The notes under the pieces were generated by a model. That model did no database searches. It was not told the DNA's origin and saw only the letters and a list, made by a program, of their open reading frames with translations. From NCBI GenBank assembly GCA_947628185.1, contig CANQYW010000021.1, forward strand, positions 1 through 32,454: a stretch of 32,454 nucleotides of DNA, in the 5' to 3' direction. Made by a program: the position numbers and the translations under genes. Shown one piece after another: positions 1-9,570 of this stretch; position 1 is the first letter of the stretch; each line of letters opens with the position of its first letter. The DNA comes from an uncultured Oscillospiraceae bacterium. GTDB taxonomy: Bacteria > Bacillota > Clostridia > Oscillospirales > Oscillospiraceae.

Positions 1-880
1 CCGCCGTTATGAGCGCCGCCTGGGACCCCCGGTGGAAACCCGTCACCCGGTGGGACCAGTACTTATCCGAGTGGCCCATGGTGCACTCCCCGGACACGGC
101 TATGGACTCCCCGGGCACGCCCGCCCGCATGAGGAGGGCCCTGTTGGCCCCCTTTAGGTCCACCATGAAATGGCCCGGGTTCGCCGAGGGGCCCACGAAC
201 CCCGCGGCCTCCTCCCCCAGCGCCCCGCGAAGGGCCTCTGGGACCTCCGGGCCCGTCTCAAAGCGTCCCCAGGACACCGCGGGGCCGATGGCCGCCCGTA
301 TGTCCCCGGGACGTGTACCGAACTCCCGGCACATGGCCCGGACGCCCTCCCCGGCTATGTCCTGGACCGTCCCCCGCCAGCCGGCGTGGAGGGCACCCAC
401 GGCGCCCGTCACCGGGTCCTCCAGCAGTATGGGCACGCAGTCGGCTATGAATATCATGAGCGTCAGCCCCGGCTCCGCCGTCACCAGCCCGTCCGCCTCA
501 GGCGGCTCCGGGCCGTAGGGCTCCCGGGACTCCCCGGGCTCCGGCACCCGGACGGTCCTGCTGTGGACCTGGCGGGAGTAGACTATCCGCCCGATGCCCA
601 GGGCTCCCCTGAGACGCCGGAAATTTTCGATGACGTCGCCGGGCTCGTCCCCCAGCCGCTGCCCCAGGTTCATGGTGGCGTACTCGCCCCGGCTCACGCC
701 CCCGAACCTGGTGGTGAAGGCGTGGGTGGAGGATATGTTGGGCGCCGCCATAAAGCGCACGCCCCCCACATCGAGCTCCGTGAACTCCGTGTCCCACCCG
801 GCAAATTCCATCTCCACAGGTTCCGCACTCATATCCGCACCCACACCTGGATCTCTATCAGAATTCATGTTCAAACTCAT
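1..880 (-). CDS. pgeF: Purine nucleoside phosphorylase / laccase-domain protein, YfiH (PgeF) family, 3' end cut by window
   Basis: The reverse strand is open from 880 to the window edge (about 293 codons, no stop), so only the last few residues are missing. The three metal ligands of the YfiH/YlmD family are all visible: the His of QVH, the Cys of ADCVPI and the His of HAGWRG. The C-terminal SHR and RGSQAALI segments also fit. Proteins of this family are Cu/Zn-dependent purine nucleoside phosphorylases/deaminases. In E. coli PgeF is also linked to cell-wall fidelity. The gene begins 9 nt after the secA stop and is probably co-transcribed with secA. The start is uncertain: in-frame ATGs lie at 880, 868 and 832, none with a strong ribosome binding site. 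The family usually starts close to the 832 position, so 880 is simply the longest choice. Confidence 0.88.
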   Translation of the reverse strand, partial: MSLNMNSDRDPGVGADMSAEPVEMEFAGWDTEFTELDVGGVRFMAAPNISSTHAFTTRFGGVSRGEYATMNLGQRLGDEPGDVIENFRRLRGALGIGRIVYSRQVHSRTVRVPEPGESREPYGPEPPEADGLVTAEPGLTLMIFIADCVPILLEDPVTGAVGALHAGWRGTVQDIAGEGVRAMCREFGTRPGDIRAAIGPAVSWGRFETGPEVPEALRGALGEEAAGFVGPSANPGHFMVDLKGANRALLMRAGVPGESIAVSGECTMGHSDKYWSHRVTGFHRGSQAALITA

Positions 881-888
881 ATCAGAAC

Positions 889-3693
<2,805 letters not shown>

Positions 3694-3727
3694 GGTCTCA
3701 ATCCTTCCGTATTTTAGCTAACAGTTC

Positions 3728-3736
3728 ATTATAACA
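3728..3736 (-). promoter_or_regulatory. Extended -10 promoter of secA
   Basis: Reading the minus strand, TGTTATAAT gives a perfect TATAAT with the TGN extension (hexamer at 3733-3728). There is no good -35; a run of T lies at the right distance. It sits 35 nt upstream of the secA ATG. Confidence 0.65.
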
Positions 3737-3760
3737 TAATCGGCGCTGTAAAAAAAGAAG

Positions 3761-3800
3761 AAATGTGAATTCATCCGTTATTAACAAATCATTCACATTT
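3761..3800. promoter_or_regulatory. Concentric palindromes between secA and the FKBP lipoprotein gene (candidate operator)
   Basis: The arms AAATGTGAAT (3761-3770) and ATTCACATTT (3791-3800) are perfect inverted repeats of 10 bp. At their exact centre lies a second palindrome, GTTATTAAC (3777-3785). The right arm covers the expected -35 of a plus-strand promoter whose -10 is TATAAT at 3818-3823. The left arm lies just upstream of the secA promoter. The placement suggests one regulator binding between two divergent envelope genes; the protein is unknown. Confidence 0.5.
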
Positions 3801-3817
3801 TCCCGGGCCTTATACAG

Positions 3818-3823
3818 TATAAT
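3818..3823 (+). promoter_or_regulatory. -10 hexamer for the FKBP lipoprotein gene
   Basis: A perfect TATAAT lies 33 nt before the start codon. There is no recognisable -35 at 16-18 bp; that position is occupied by the right arm of the inverted repeat (3791-3800), which would suit an activator-dependent promoter. Confidence 0.4.
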
Positions 3824-3856
3824 CCCATTATCTTTTACTTTGGAAGTGAACTCAAG

Positions 3857-5008
3857 ATGAAATTGAAGAAACTCATTATGCTCATCACGTGCCTGGCGCT
3901 GCTGCTCTCCCTCGCGGCCTGCTCCGGGGACAACGGGGACCAGCCGGACGGCTCCCCGGACGAGGGCGAGAACACCAACGACCCGGCGGAGGACAACAAC
4001 GACGCGCCGGGGGACGACGGCGACGGGGACGACGCCGCCGCGAGCTACAGCGACGGCTTTGACGACCGGGGCTTTTTCACCGGCGTGAAGGCGGGGGATA
4101 TCGTGAAACTGCCGGAGTACAAGGGCCTCGACCCCGTGACCGAGCCCAAGGCCGAGACGGTGGAGTCCCTGCGCAATAGCCTCCTTGCCAACTACACCGA
4201 GTACGAGCACCTGACCGAGGGGACCATCGCGGACGGCGACACGGTGAACATCGACTACGTGGGCTCCATAGACGGTGTGGAATTCCAGGGCGGCAGCACC
4301 CAGGGCAACGGCACCACCGTCACAATCGGCGTGACGAGCTACATCGACGACTTCCTTGAGCAGCTCATCGGCCACGCGCCTGGTGAGAACTTCGACATCG
4401 AGGTCACCTTCCCCGACCCCTACGAGAGCAACCCGGACCTTGCGGGGAAGGACGCCGTATTCAACGTCACCATAAACTACATCCAGGGCGACGCCATCGA
4501 GCGGGACATAGACGAGGAGATCGCCAAGGACCAGGGTTTTGACACGGTGGAGGAGTGCCTTGAGTACATCGACAAAGTGGCCCTCCGGCAGGACGTCACC
4601 ACCGCGGCCTCGGCGCTCTTGGGCGGCGCCACCTGCGAGGAGATACCCGAGTCCGTGATTGAGACCATCAAGAACCTCACCTACCTCAACATCCAGGCCA
4701 GCGCCTCCCGTTACGGCATGACAGCCGAGACGCTCCTCCAGATGTCCGGTTTTACGAGTATTGAGGACTATTTCCAGCGCTACGAGGAGGACATTCGCTC
4801 TCAGGCGGTGCTGTACCTCGCGGCGCAGGCCATAGCCGAGGCGGAGGGGCTGGAGGTCACGGCCCAGGATATCGCCCGCACCGGCTCTGAGTCCGCCGTG
4901 GCGGCCTGCGGCGAGCCCTATGTGCACTTCCAGCTTTTGAACGTCCTCATACTGCCGGAGTTCCTCTACTCCGTCACCCTGGCGGAGCTGGAGACGGTCA
5001 CAGAGTGA
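3857..5008 (+). CDS. Secreted trigger-factor-like FKBP peptidyl-prolyl isomerase lipoprotein
   Basis: 383 residues. A lipoprotein signal (basic MKLKK, hydrophobic stretch, lipobox LAAC with Cys22) is followed by a very acidic Asp/Asn/Gly linker (about residues 24-65). An FKBP domain of the trigger-factor type follows at about 125-215 (GDTVNIDYVGSIDG, FQGG, LIGHAPGE, VTFPDPY). The helical C-terminal part resembles the trigger-factor chaperone arm; no ribosome-binding N-domain is seen. The likely role is a membrane-anchored prolyl isomerase/foldase for proteins leaving SecYEG, analogous to PrsA, which fits its position divergent from secA. The start has GGAAGTGA 9 nt upstream. A hairpin just after the gene (5042-5084) could end its transcript. 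The domain assignment is solid; the substrate range is inferred. Confidence 0.85.
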   Translation: MKLKKLIMLITCLALLLSLAACSGDNGDQPDGSPDEGENTNDPAEDNNDAPGDDGDGDDAAASYSDGFDDRGFFTGVKAGDIVKLPEYKGLDPVTEPKAETVESLRNSLLANYTEYEHLTEGTIADGDTVNIDYVGSIDGVEFQGGSTQGNGTTVTIGVTSYIDDFLEQLIGHAPGENFDIEVTFPDPYESNPDLAGKDAVFNVTINYIQGDAIERDIDEEIAKDQGFDTVEECLEYIDKVALRQDVTTAASALLGGATCEEIPESVIETIKNLTYLNIQASASRYGMTAETLLQMSGFTSIEDYFQRYEEDIRSQAVLYLAAQAIAEAEGLEVTAQDIARTGSESAVAACGEPYVHFQLLNVLILPEFLYSVTLAELETVTE

Positions 5009-5041
5009 TTGATAAGGCCCTAACGCAAAATAAAACATGAT

Positions 5042-5092
5042 ATTTCCGGGGAAGTTTAGAAAATCTCTTGACTTTCCCGGAAATTTGTGTAT
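5042..5092 (+). terminator. Hairpin after the FKBP lipoprotein gene, overlapping the rpsF promoter
   Basis: Arms 5042-5055 (ATTTCCGGGGAAGT) and 5071-5084 (ACTTTCCCGGAAAT) pair over 14 bp with one G-U wobble and a 15-nt loop, followed by TTTGTGTAT. It lies 33 nt after the lipoprotein stop. The right arm covers part of the -35 of the rpsF promoter, so the same DNA could serve as terminator or operator. Confidence 0.5.
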
Positions 5093-5095
5093 AAT
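5068..5095 (+). promoter_or_regulatory. rpsF-ssb-rpsR operon promoter
   Basis: -35 TTGACT at 5068-5073 and a perfect -10 TATAAT at 5090-5095, spacer 16 bp, with expected transcription start near 5102. The hexamers and 5' flank (CTCTTGACTTTC) are almost the same as in the tetR promoter at 29768. Confidence 0.85.
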
Positions 5096-5101
5096 TTAGT
5101 A

Positions 5102-5174
5102 GCTTGCCTCCGGGAGAGCCGGGGGCGCGTGTGTTATTTTCCAACCTTGCCTTCATTGATCTTGCGATGAAGGC
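5102..5174 (+). promoter_or_regulatory. Structured leader of the rpsF operon (candidate S6:S18 autoregulatory element)
   Basis: Two hairpins fill the ~100-nt leader: GCCTCCGG (5106-5113) with CCGGGGGC (5119-5126), 8 bp with one wobble, and GCCTTCAT (5149-5156) with ATGAAGGC (5167-5174), 8 bp perfect. In several bacteria the S6:S18 complex is known to bind a leader RNA carrying a conserved CCG and repress its own operon. CCG is present in the first stem and rpsR is in this operon, so the same control is plausible but not proven. Confidence 0.45.
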
Positions 5175-5201
5175 CATAAGTCCAAAAGGAGGTGCAAAGA
5201 A

Positions 5202-5498
5202 ATGGCAAAGTCCACAGAAAACTATGAGCTCCTGTACATCATCGACCCGGACCTCAACGAGGAGGAGACCGCCGCCATCGTGGCCAAGTTCAAGGCCCTG
5301 GTGGAGGAGAACGGCACTCTGACGGAGATCGACGAGTGGGGCAAGAGGAAACTGGCTTATCTCATCAACGATAAGCCCGAGGGTTACTATGTGCTGGTGA
5401 AGTTCACCGCCGCCCCGGCCTTCCCCGCAGAGCTCTACCGCGTGCTGGGCATTACCGAGGGCGTCATGCGGGCGCTCGTCACCGTGGCCGCTGAGTAA
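5202..5498 (+). CDS. rpsF: 30S ribosomal protein S6
   Basis: 98 residues, normal for bS6. It binds 16S rRNA in the platform of the small subunit as a heterodimer with S18. The family core is clear: the YELLYIIDPDL beta strand, the WGKRKLAY segment and the conserved GYYVLVKF strand. The start ATG follows AAAGGAGGTG. It is the first gene of the rpsF-ssb-rpsR operon; the next start is 12 nt after its stop. Confidence 0.97.
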   Translation: MAKSTENYELLYIIDPDLNEEETAAIVAKFKALVEENGTLTEIDEWGKRKLAYLINDKPEGYYVLVKFTAAPAFPAELYRVLGITEGVMRALVTVAAE

Positions 5499-5510
5499 GG
5501 AGGGCCGCAA

Positions 5511-6092
5511 ATGCTCAATCACATCGTACTCATGGGCCGCCTCACCCGCGACCCGGAGCTCCGCAGGACACAGTCCGGCGTGGCGGTGGCGTCCTTCTCC
5601 CTGGCGGTGGACCGGGACTACGGCAAGACCGAGACCGGGGACCGTCAGACAGACTTCATCGACATCGTGGCCTGGCGCAACACGGCGGAGTTCGTCTCCA
5701 AATATTTCACCAAGGGCCGTATGGCTGTCGTATCCGGCAGGCTCCAACTGCGGGACTGGCAGGACAAGGACGGCAACAAGCGCCGCACCGCCGAGGTGGT
5801 GGCGGATAACGTCTACTTCGGCGACTCCCGCCGGGACTCCGAGGGCTATCAGCCCCAGTCCGGCGGTTACCAGGGACAGTCCGGGGGCTATCAGCCCCAG
5901 GGCGGGTACTCCGGCGGCGGTCAGGCCGGCGGCTACATGGGCCAGGGCGGCTACCAGACAGGTTACCCCTTCCCCGGCGGATACCAGGCCAGGAACGGCG
6001 GCGCCCAGCCCCAGGGCGGCGGGTACCCCCAACAGGCCACAGGCTCCGACTTCGCGGACCTCTCAGATGACGACGGGGACCTCCCCTTCTGA
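5511..6092 (+). CDS. ssb: Single-stranded DNA-binding protein
   Basis: 193 residues. The N-terminal OB fold (about 1-108) starts MLNHIVLMGRLTRDPELR and contains FIDIVAWRNTAEFV and VVSGRLQLRDW. A flexible Gly/Gln/Tyr-rich linker (about 112-175, repeated GGYQ units) follows. The acidic tip ends DDDGDLPF, the docking site for replication and repair partners. This is the main SSB of the cell, coating single-stranded DNA in replication, recombination and repair. It sits between rpsF and rpsR as in most Firmicutes. The ribosome binding site is AAGGAGGG. Confidence 0.97.
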   Translation: MLNHIVLMGRLTRDPELRRTQSGVAVASFSLAVDRDYGKTETGDRQTDFIDIVAWRNTAEFVSKYFTKGRMAVVSGRLQLRDWQDKDGNKRRTAEVVADNVYFGDSRRDSEGYQPQSGGYQGQSGGYQPQGGYSGGGQAGGYMGQGGYQTGYPFPGGYQARNGGAQPQGGGYPQQATGSDFADLSDDDGDLPF

Positions 6093-6170
6093 GGCCGCGG
6101 CTCACAACAAGACATTTTCGCTTGAATACCTTATAATTTCACCACTAATTATAAGAAGGAGGTTTTAGAC

Positions 6171-6425
6171 ATGACAAACGAGAGAGAGTCCCGTCCCGCT
6201 CGTCCCACCCAGGTCCGCAAGCGCCGCAAGGTCTGCCAGTTCTGCGTGGACAAGTGCCAGCATATCGACTACAAGGACACCGCGAAGCTCCGCAAGTATC
6301 TCTCCGAGCGCAGCAAGATACTCCCCCGCCGCGCCACCGGCACCTGCGCCATGCATCAGCGTCAGCTCACCGCTGCCATAAAGCAGGCCCGTCAGATAGC
6401 TCTCCTGCCCTACATCACCGAGTGA
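6171..6425 (+). CDS. rpsR: 30S ribosomal protein S18, zinc-binding (C+) form
   Basis: 84 residues. The core [22 protein letters not shown] is typical of bS18. A zinc site is present: CQFC near residue 22 plus a further Cys and His in TCAMHQ, i.e. the C+ form whose synthesis depends on zinc supply in bacteria that also carry a C- copy. The start follows AAGAAGGAGG. It is the last gene of the operon; a hairpin terminator follows at 6478-6523. Confidence 0.97.
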   Translation: MTNERESRPARPTQVRKRRKVCQFCVDKCQHIDYKDTAKLRKYLSERSKILPRRATGTCAMHQRQLTAAIKQARQIALLPYITE

Positions 6426-6477
6426 TCCAGGGGACGAGAATATAGAAACACGAGAGAATAAAATGCCAACATAAACC

Positions 6478-6523
6478 GCAAGGGGCGGGCCGGTGAGGCT
6501 CGCCTTTCGCGTTTCTAATTTCT
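6478..6523 (+). terminator. Terminator of the rpsF-ssb-rpsR operon
   Basis: Arms 6478-6491 and 6497-6510 pair over 14 positions (several G-U, one mismatch) around a 5-nt loop, followed by a T-rich stretch GTTTCTAATTTCT. It lies 52 nt after the rpsR stop. Confidence 0.7.
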
Positions 6524-6586
6524 AAAATAGGGGGTGATATCCTGGGCGCCGGAGACATACCAAAATTCATCCCCCGGGGCCGGGAC

Positions 6587-6874
6587 GTGCCGCCGGGGGC
6601 GGAGTTCGCCGTTATCATGACGGACTCCTCCATGGAGCCCTGCATCAAAAGGGGCGAGACGGTCTACTGCGGCCGGGCCCGGAGCCTCGACGTGGGTGAC
6701 GTGGGGCTATTTTTACTGCGGGGCCGCATGGTCTGCCGCCAGTACGTGGAGGACAGCGAGGGGTACATATACCTCCTGACGCCCGGCGGCAGGGGCGAGG
6801 ACTTCACCGTCCCCCCTGGTGAGGACGTGACCCTCATAGCGAAAGTGTTGCTAAGTGAGACCCCGCCAATATAA
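6587..6874 (+). CDS. Small S24/LexA-fold protein, probably not an active peptidase
   Basis: 95 residues from the GTG at 6587. The S24 (LexA/UmuD/signal-peptidase-like) core is visible: DSSMEPCIKRGETVYC (the GDSMEP serine region), LDVGDVGLFLLRG and MVCRQY. The catalytic Ser is in place, but the partner Lys normally in the (V/I)K(R/F) motif reads Arg or Cys here, so proteolysis is doubtful. There is no DNA-binding domain. The frame stays open upstream to a stop at 6494, and an AGGGGGTGAT sequence stands 5-6 nt before a CTG at 6542, which would add about 15 residues containing IPKFIPRG, a normal S24 lead-in. The true start may therefore be that CTG. It stands alone between two terminators. The role is unknown. 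Confidence 0.72.
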   Translation: MPPGAEFAVIMTDSSMEPCIKRGETVYCGRARSLDVGDVGLFLLRGRMVCRQYVEDSEGYIYLLTPGGRGEDFTVPPGEDVTLIAKVLLSETPPI

Positions 6875-6881
6875 CGCGCGA

Positions 6882-6917
6882 CCGGAGGCCGTTTTTTCGG
6901 CCTCCGGCAGTTTTTTT
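6882..6917 (+). terminator. Rho-independent terminator of the S24-like gene
   Basis: Perfect 10-bp stem CCGGAGGCCG (6882-6891) / CGGCCTCCGG (6898-6907) with loop TTTTTT, and a run of seven T at 6911-6917. It abuts the end of the convergent lepA and, lacking a T run on the other strand, works best for plus-strand transcripts. Confidence 0.92.
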
Positions 6918-8721
6918 ACTCGTCTAATTTGAGGACGGCCATGAATGCCTCCGTGGGGATCTGGACTGTCCCCAATTGGCGCATCTTCTTTTTGCCCTCC
7001 TTTTGTTTCTCAAGGAGTTTCTTCTTCCGGGTTATATCGCCGCCGTAGCACTTGGCCAGGACGTCCTTCCTCAGGGCCTTCACCGTCTCCCGGGCGATTA
7101 TCTTGCCGCCGATGGCGGCCTGCACCGGCACCTCAAAGAGCTGGCGGGGGATGTTCTCCTTTAGCTTCTCGCAGAGTTTACGAGCCCGGGGGTACGCCTT
7201 CTCCCGGTGGGCGATGAAACTGAGGGCGTCCACCTGGTCGCCGTTTAAGAGCATGTCCACCTTCACAAGGTCCGAGGGGCGGTACTCCAAGAACTCGTAG
7301 TCGAGGGACGCATAGCCCTTTGTGCGGGCCTTCAGGGTGTCAAAGAAGTCGTAGATTATCTCCCCCAGGGGCATGTTGTAGCGCAGCTCCACCAGGTTCG
7401 TGTCGAGGTACTGCATGTCCCTATACTCCCCACGGCGCTCCTGGCACATGGGCATTATATTCCCCACGTACTCCGGCGGGGTGATTATGGAGGCCGCGAC
7501 GTATGGCTCCTTCGTCTCCGCGATTCCGGCGGGGTCGGGGTAGTTGTGGGGGTTATCCACCATTATGACGGACCCGTCCGTCTTCGTCACCTCGTATATC
7601 ACGGAGGGGAGTGTGGTTATGAGGTCCAGGTTAAACTCCCTCTCCAGCCGCTCCTGGATTATCTCCATGTGGAGCATCCCCAGGAACCCGCAGCGGAACC
7701 CAAAGCCCAGGGCGGCGCTTGTCTCCGGCTCGAAGGAGAGGGAGGCGTCGTTGAGCTGGAGTTTCTCAAGGGCATCCCGGAGGTCCGGGAACTTGGATCC
7801 GTCCTCGGTGTAGATGCCGCAGTAGACCATCTGTCTCGCGGGGCGGTACCCCGGCAGGGGCTCCGGCGCCGGCGCCGCGGCCTGGGTGACGGTGTCCCCC
7901 ACGCCGGTGTCCTGGACGTTCTTTATTGAGGCCGTGAAGTACCCAACCTCCCCGGCGTATAGTCCGGGCTCCGGCCTATAGCTCTTTGGCAGCAGGTGGC
8001 CGCACTCCACCACCTCGTACTCCGCGCCGGAGGCCATCATCCTTATCCTGTCCCCGGGGTGGAGCTCGCCGTCCACCACCCGGACGTACACCACAACGCC
8101 CCGGTAGGAGTCGTACTGGGAGTCGAAAATGAGCGCCCGCAGCGGTGCCTCCGGGTCGCCGGAGGGGGCGGGGATACGGTCCTCTATGGCCTCCACCACC
8201 GCCTCGATGTTTATCCCCGCCTTGGCGGAGATCTCCGGGGCGTCCTGGGCCTCGAGGCCGATGATGTTCTCTATCTCGTCCTTCACCCGCTTGGGGTCCG
8301 CCGCCGGAAGGTCGATCTTGTTTATGACCGGCACGATCTCCAGGTCGTGGTCGAGGGCCAGATAGGTGTTCGCCAGCGTCTGGGCCTCCACCCCCTGGGC
8401 GGCGTCCACAACTAATACCGCCCCCTCGCAGGCCGCCAGGGACCGGGACACCTCGTACCCGAAGTCCACGTGGCCCGGGGTGTCGATGAGGTTCAGGATG
8501 TACTCCCGGCCGTCGGGGGCCGTGTGGTTTAGCCGTATGGCCCGGGCCTTTATAGTTATGCCGTGCTCCCGCTCCAGGTCCATGTTGTCGAGGATCTGCT
8601 CCTGCATCTCCCGGGAGGGCACCGCCCCGCACAGCTCAATGAGCCTGTCTGAGAGGGTGGACTTTCCGTGGTCTATGTGGGCGATTATTGAGAAGTTGCG
8701 TATGTTGCTCTGGTCCCGCAT
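6916..8721 (-). CDS. lepA: Elongation factor 4 (LepA) GTPase
   Basis: 601 residues, the usual EF4 length. G motifs are in order: AHIDHGKST (G1), DTPGHVDF (G3), NKIDLP (G4) and SAK (G5). EF-G-like domains and the LepA-specific C-terminal domain ([35 protein letters not shown]) follow. EF4 is a ribosome-associated GTPase that acts on stalled or mis-translocated ribosomes and in small-subunit assembly. The start [15 protein letters not shown] is canonical. It lies 4 nt after the small XRE gene, so it is probably translated from the same mRNA. Confidence 0.98.
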   Translation of the reverse strand: MRDQSNIRNFSIIAHIDHGKSTLSDRLIELCGAVPSREMQEQILDNMDLEREHGITIKARAIRLNHTAPDGREYILNLIDTPGHVDFGYEVSRSLAACEGAVLVVDAAQGVEAQTLANTYLALDHDLEIVPVINKIDLPAADPKRVKDEIENIIGLEAQDAPEISAKAGINIEAVVEAIEDRIPAPSGDPEAPLRALIFDSQYDSYRGVVVYVRVVDGELHPGDRIRMMASGAEYEVVECGHLLPKSYRPEPGLYAGEVGYFTASIKNVQDTGVGDTVTQAAAPAPEPLPGYRPARQMVYCGIYTEDGSKFPDLRDALEKLQLNDASLSFEPETSAALGFGFRCGFLGMLHMEIIQERLEREFNLDLITTLPSVIYEVTKTDGSVIMVDNPHNYPDPAGIAETKEPYVAASIITPPEYVGNIMPMCQERRGEYRDMQYLDTNLVELRYNMPLGEIIYDFFDTLKARTKGYASLDYEFLEYRPSDLVKVDMLLNGDQVDALSFIAHREKAYPRARKLCEKLKENIPRQLFEVPVQAAIGGKIIARETVKALRKDVLAKCYGGDITRKKKLLEKQKEGKKKMRQLGTVQIPTEAFMAVLKLDE

Positions 8722-8725
8722 GGGC

Positions 8726-9013
8726 TCACTTTCTCCTTTCCACCAGCCGGTCGGCCTCCGCCGAGAGCTCTCTTAGGCGCTCCGCTATGCGGACAAGGTC
8801 CTCCCCGCCGTCAAACTGCCGGCCCAGCATGTAGTCCGCCGGCACGCCGTAGTAGTCGCAGGCCCGGATGAGGAAGTCGAGCCTCGGCTCCCGGAGGCCG
8901 TTCTCGTAGTGGGAGAGCAGCGCCTGGGAGATGCCCAGCTCCGCGGCGGCCTGGCGCTGGCTCATGCCCCGCTCTATCCGGAGTTTCATCATCATCTTGG
9001 GAAATTCGCTCAC
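8726..9013 (-). CDS. Small XRE-family helix-turn-helix regulator
   Basis: 95 residues from a GTG at 9013 preceded by GAGAGGAG. A longer open frame extends upstream but overlaps the dCMP deaminase and lacks family similarity. The Cro/C1 HTH covers about residues 5-60: [18 protein letters not shown], then [15 protein letters not shown] as recognition helix and turn, then [18 protein letters not shown] short helical tail rich in Arg/Glu (about 70-95) may serve for dimerisation. It lies 14 nt after the dCMP deaminase stop and 4 nt before lepA. Its targets are unknown. Confidence 0.88.
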   Translation of the reverse strand: MSEFPKMMMKLRIERGMSQRQAAAELGISQALLSHYENGLREPRLDFLIRACDYYGVPADYMLGRQFDGGEDLVRIAERLRELSAEADRLVERRK

Positions 9014-9027
9014 CGTCCGCGCTCCTC

Positions 9028-9510
9028 TCAGGGCTTGAGGTCTATCGACTCGTCGTTGAAGACCCAGTCGCGGACGTCTATCGTCTCGTATTTGTCCGCC
9101 GCCACCCGGCAGACAACTTTCCGTATGCCGGCGTTTATTATGAACCTCCGGCACATGGAGCAGGGGCTGGTGTCCGAGAGGAGTTCCCCGGTCTTGGCGT
9201 TCCGCCCCGCCAGGTACAACGTCGCCCCCAGTGAGTCCCGGCGGGCCGCGGAGATTATGGCGTTCTGCTCCGCGTGGACGCTGCGGCAGAGCTCGTAGCG
9301 CTCCCCGGAGGGGATGTTGAGCTCATCCCGGAGACAGTGCCCCAGGTCCGCGCAATTCTTGCGGCCCCGGGGGGCCCCGTTGTAGCCGGTGGAGATTATC
9401 TCGTCGTCCCGGACGATTATGGCGCCGTAGTGGCGCCGGAGGCACGTGGAGCGCTCCGCCACGGTCTCCGCTATGTCGAGGTAGTAGTTGGCCTTATCGG
9501 TCCTTTCCAT
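9028..9510 (-). CDS. Deoxycytidylate (dCMP) deaminase, ComEB-like
   Basis: 160 residues. Zinc-dependent cytidine/deoxycytidylate deaminase fold: HAEQNAI (zinc His and catalytic Glu) and PCSMC (two zinc Cys). The N-terminal RSTCLRRHYGAIIVRDDEIISTGYNGAP and the inserted Cys/His-containing loop (about 52-75) are as in ComEB/dCMP deaminases. It converts dCMP to dUMP for thymidylate synthesis. The start ATG has GGGAGG upstream. It is co-directional with uvrA upstream (60 nt gap, only a weak GGCCG/CGGCC hairpin) and the XRE gene downstream, so the four genes may form one unit. Confidence 0.93.
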   Translation of the reverse strand: MERTDKANYYLDIAETVAERSTCLRRHYGAIIVRDDEIISTGYNGAPRGRKNCADLGHCLRDELNIPSGERYELCRSVHAEQNAIISAARRDSLGATLYLAGRNAKTGELLSDTSPCSMCRRFIINAGIRKVVCRVAADKYETIDVRDWVFNDESIDLKP

Positions 9511-9570
9511 TTTTGGTACCTCCCGTATGTTCTTATTTTAGGCCGTTTAAGACGGCCGGTCATTAAAACT

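Noticed and set aside
3698-5038. 446-residue open frame on the minus strand opposite the FKBP lipoprotein gene
   Set aside because: The plus-strand product has a clear lipobox, FKBP domain and ribosome binding site. The minus frame is Val/Leu/Gly/Arg-rich with no family features.
9014-9154. N-terminal extension of the small XRE regulator
   Set aside because: It overlaps the dCMP deaminase coding sequence in another frame and adds residues without HTH similarity; the GTG at 9013 has GAGAGGAG upstream.
9540-9560. Terminator between uvrA and the dCMP deaminase gene
   Set aside because: The GGCCG/CGGCC stem is only 5 bp and no T run follows on the minus strand.
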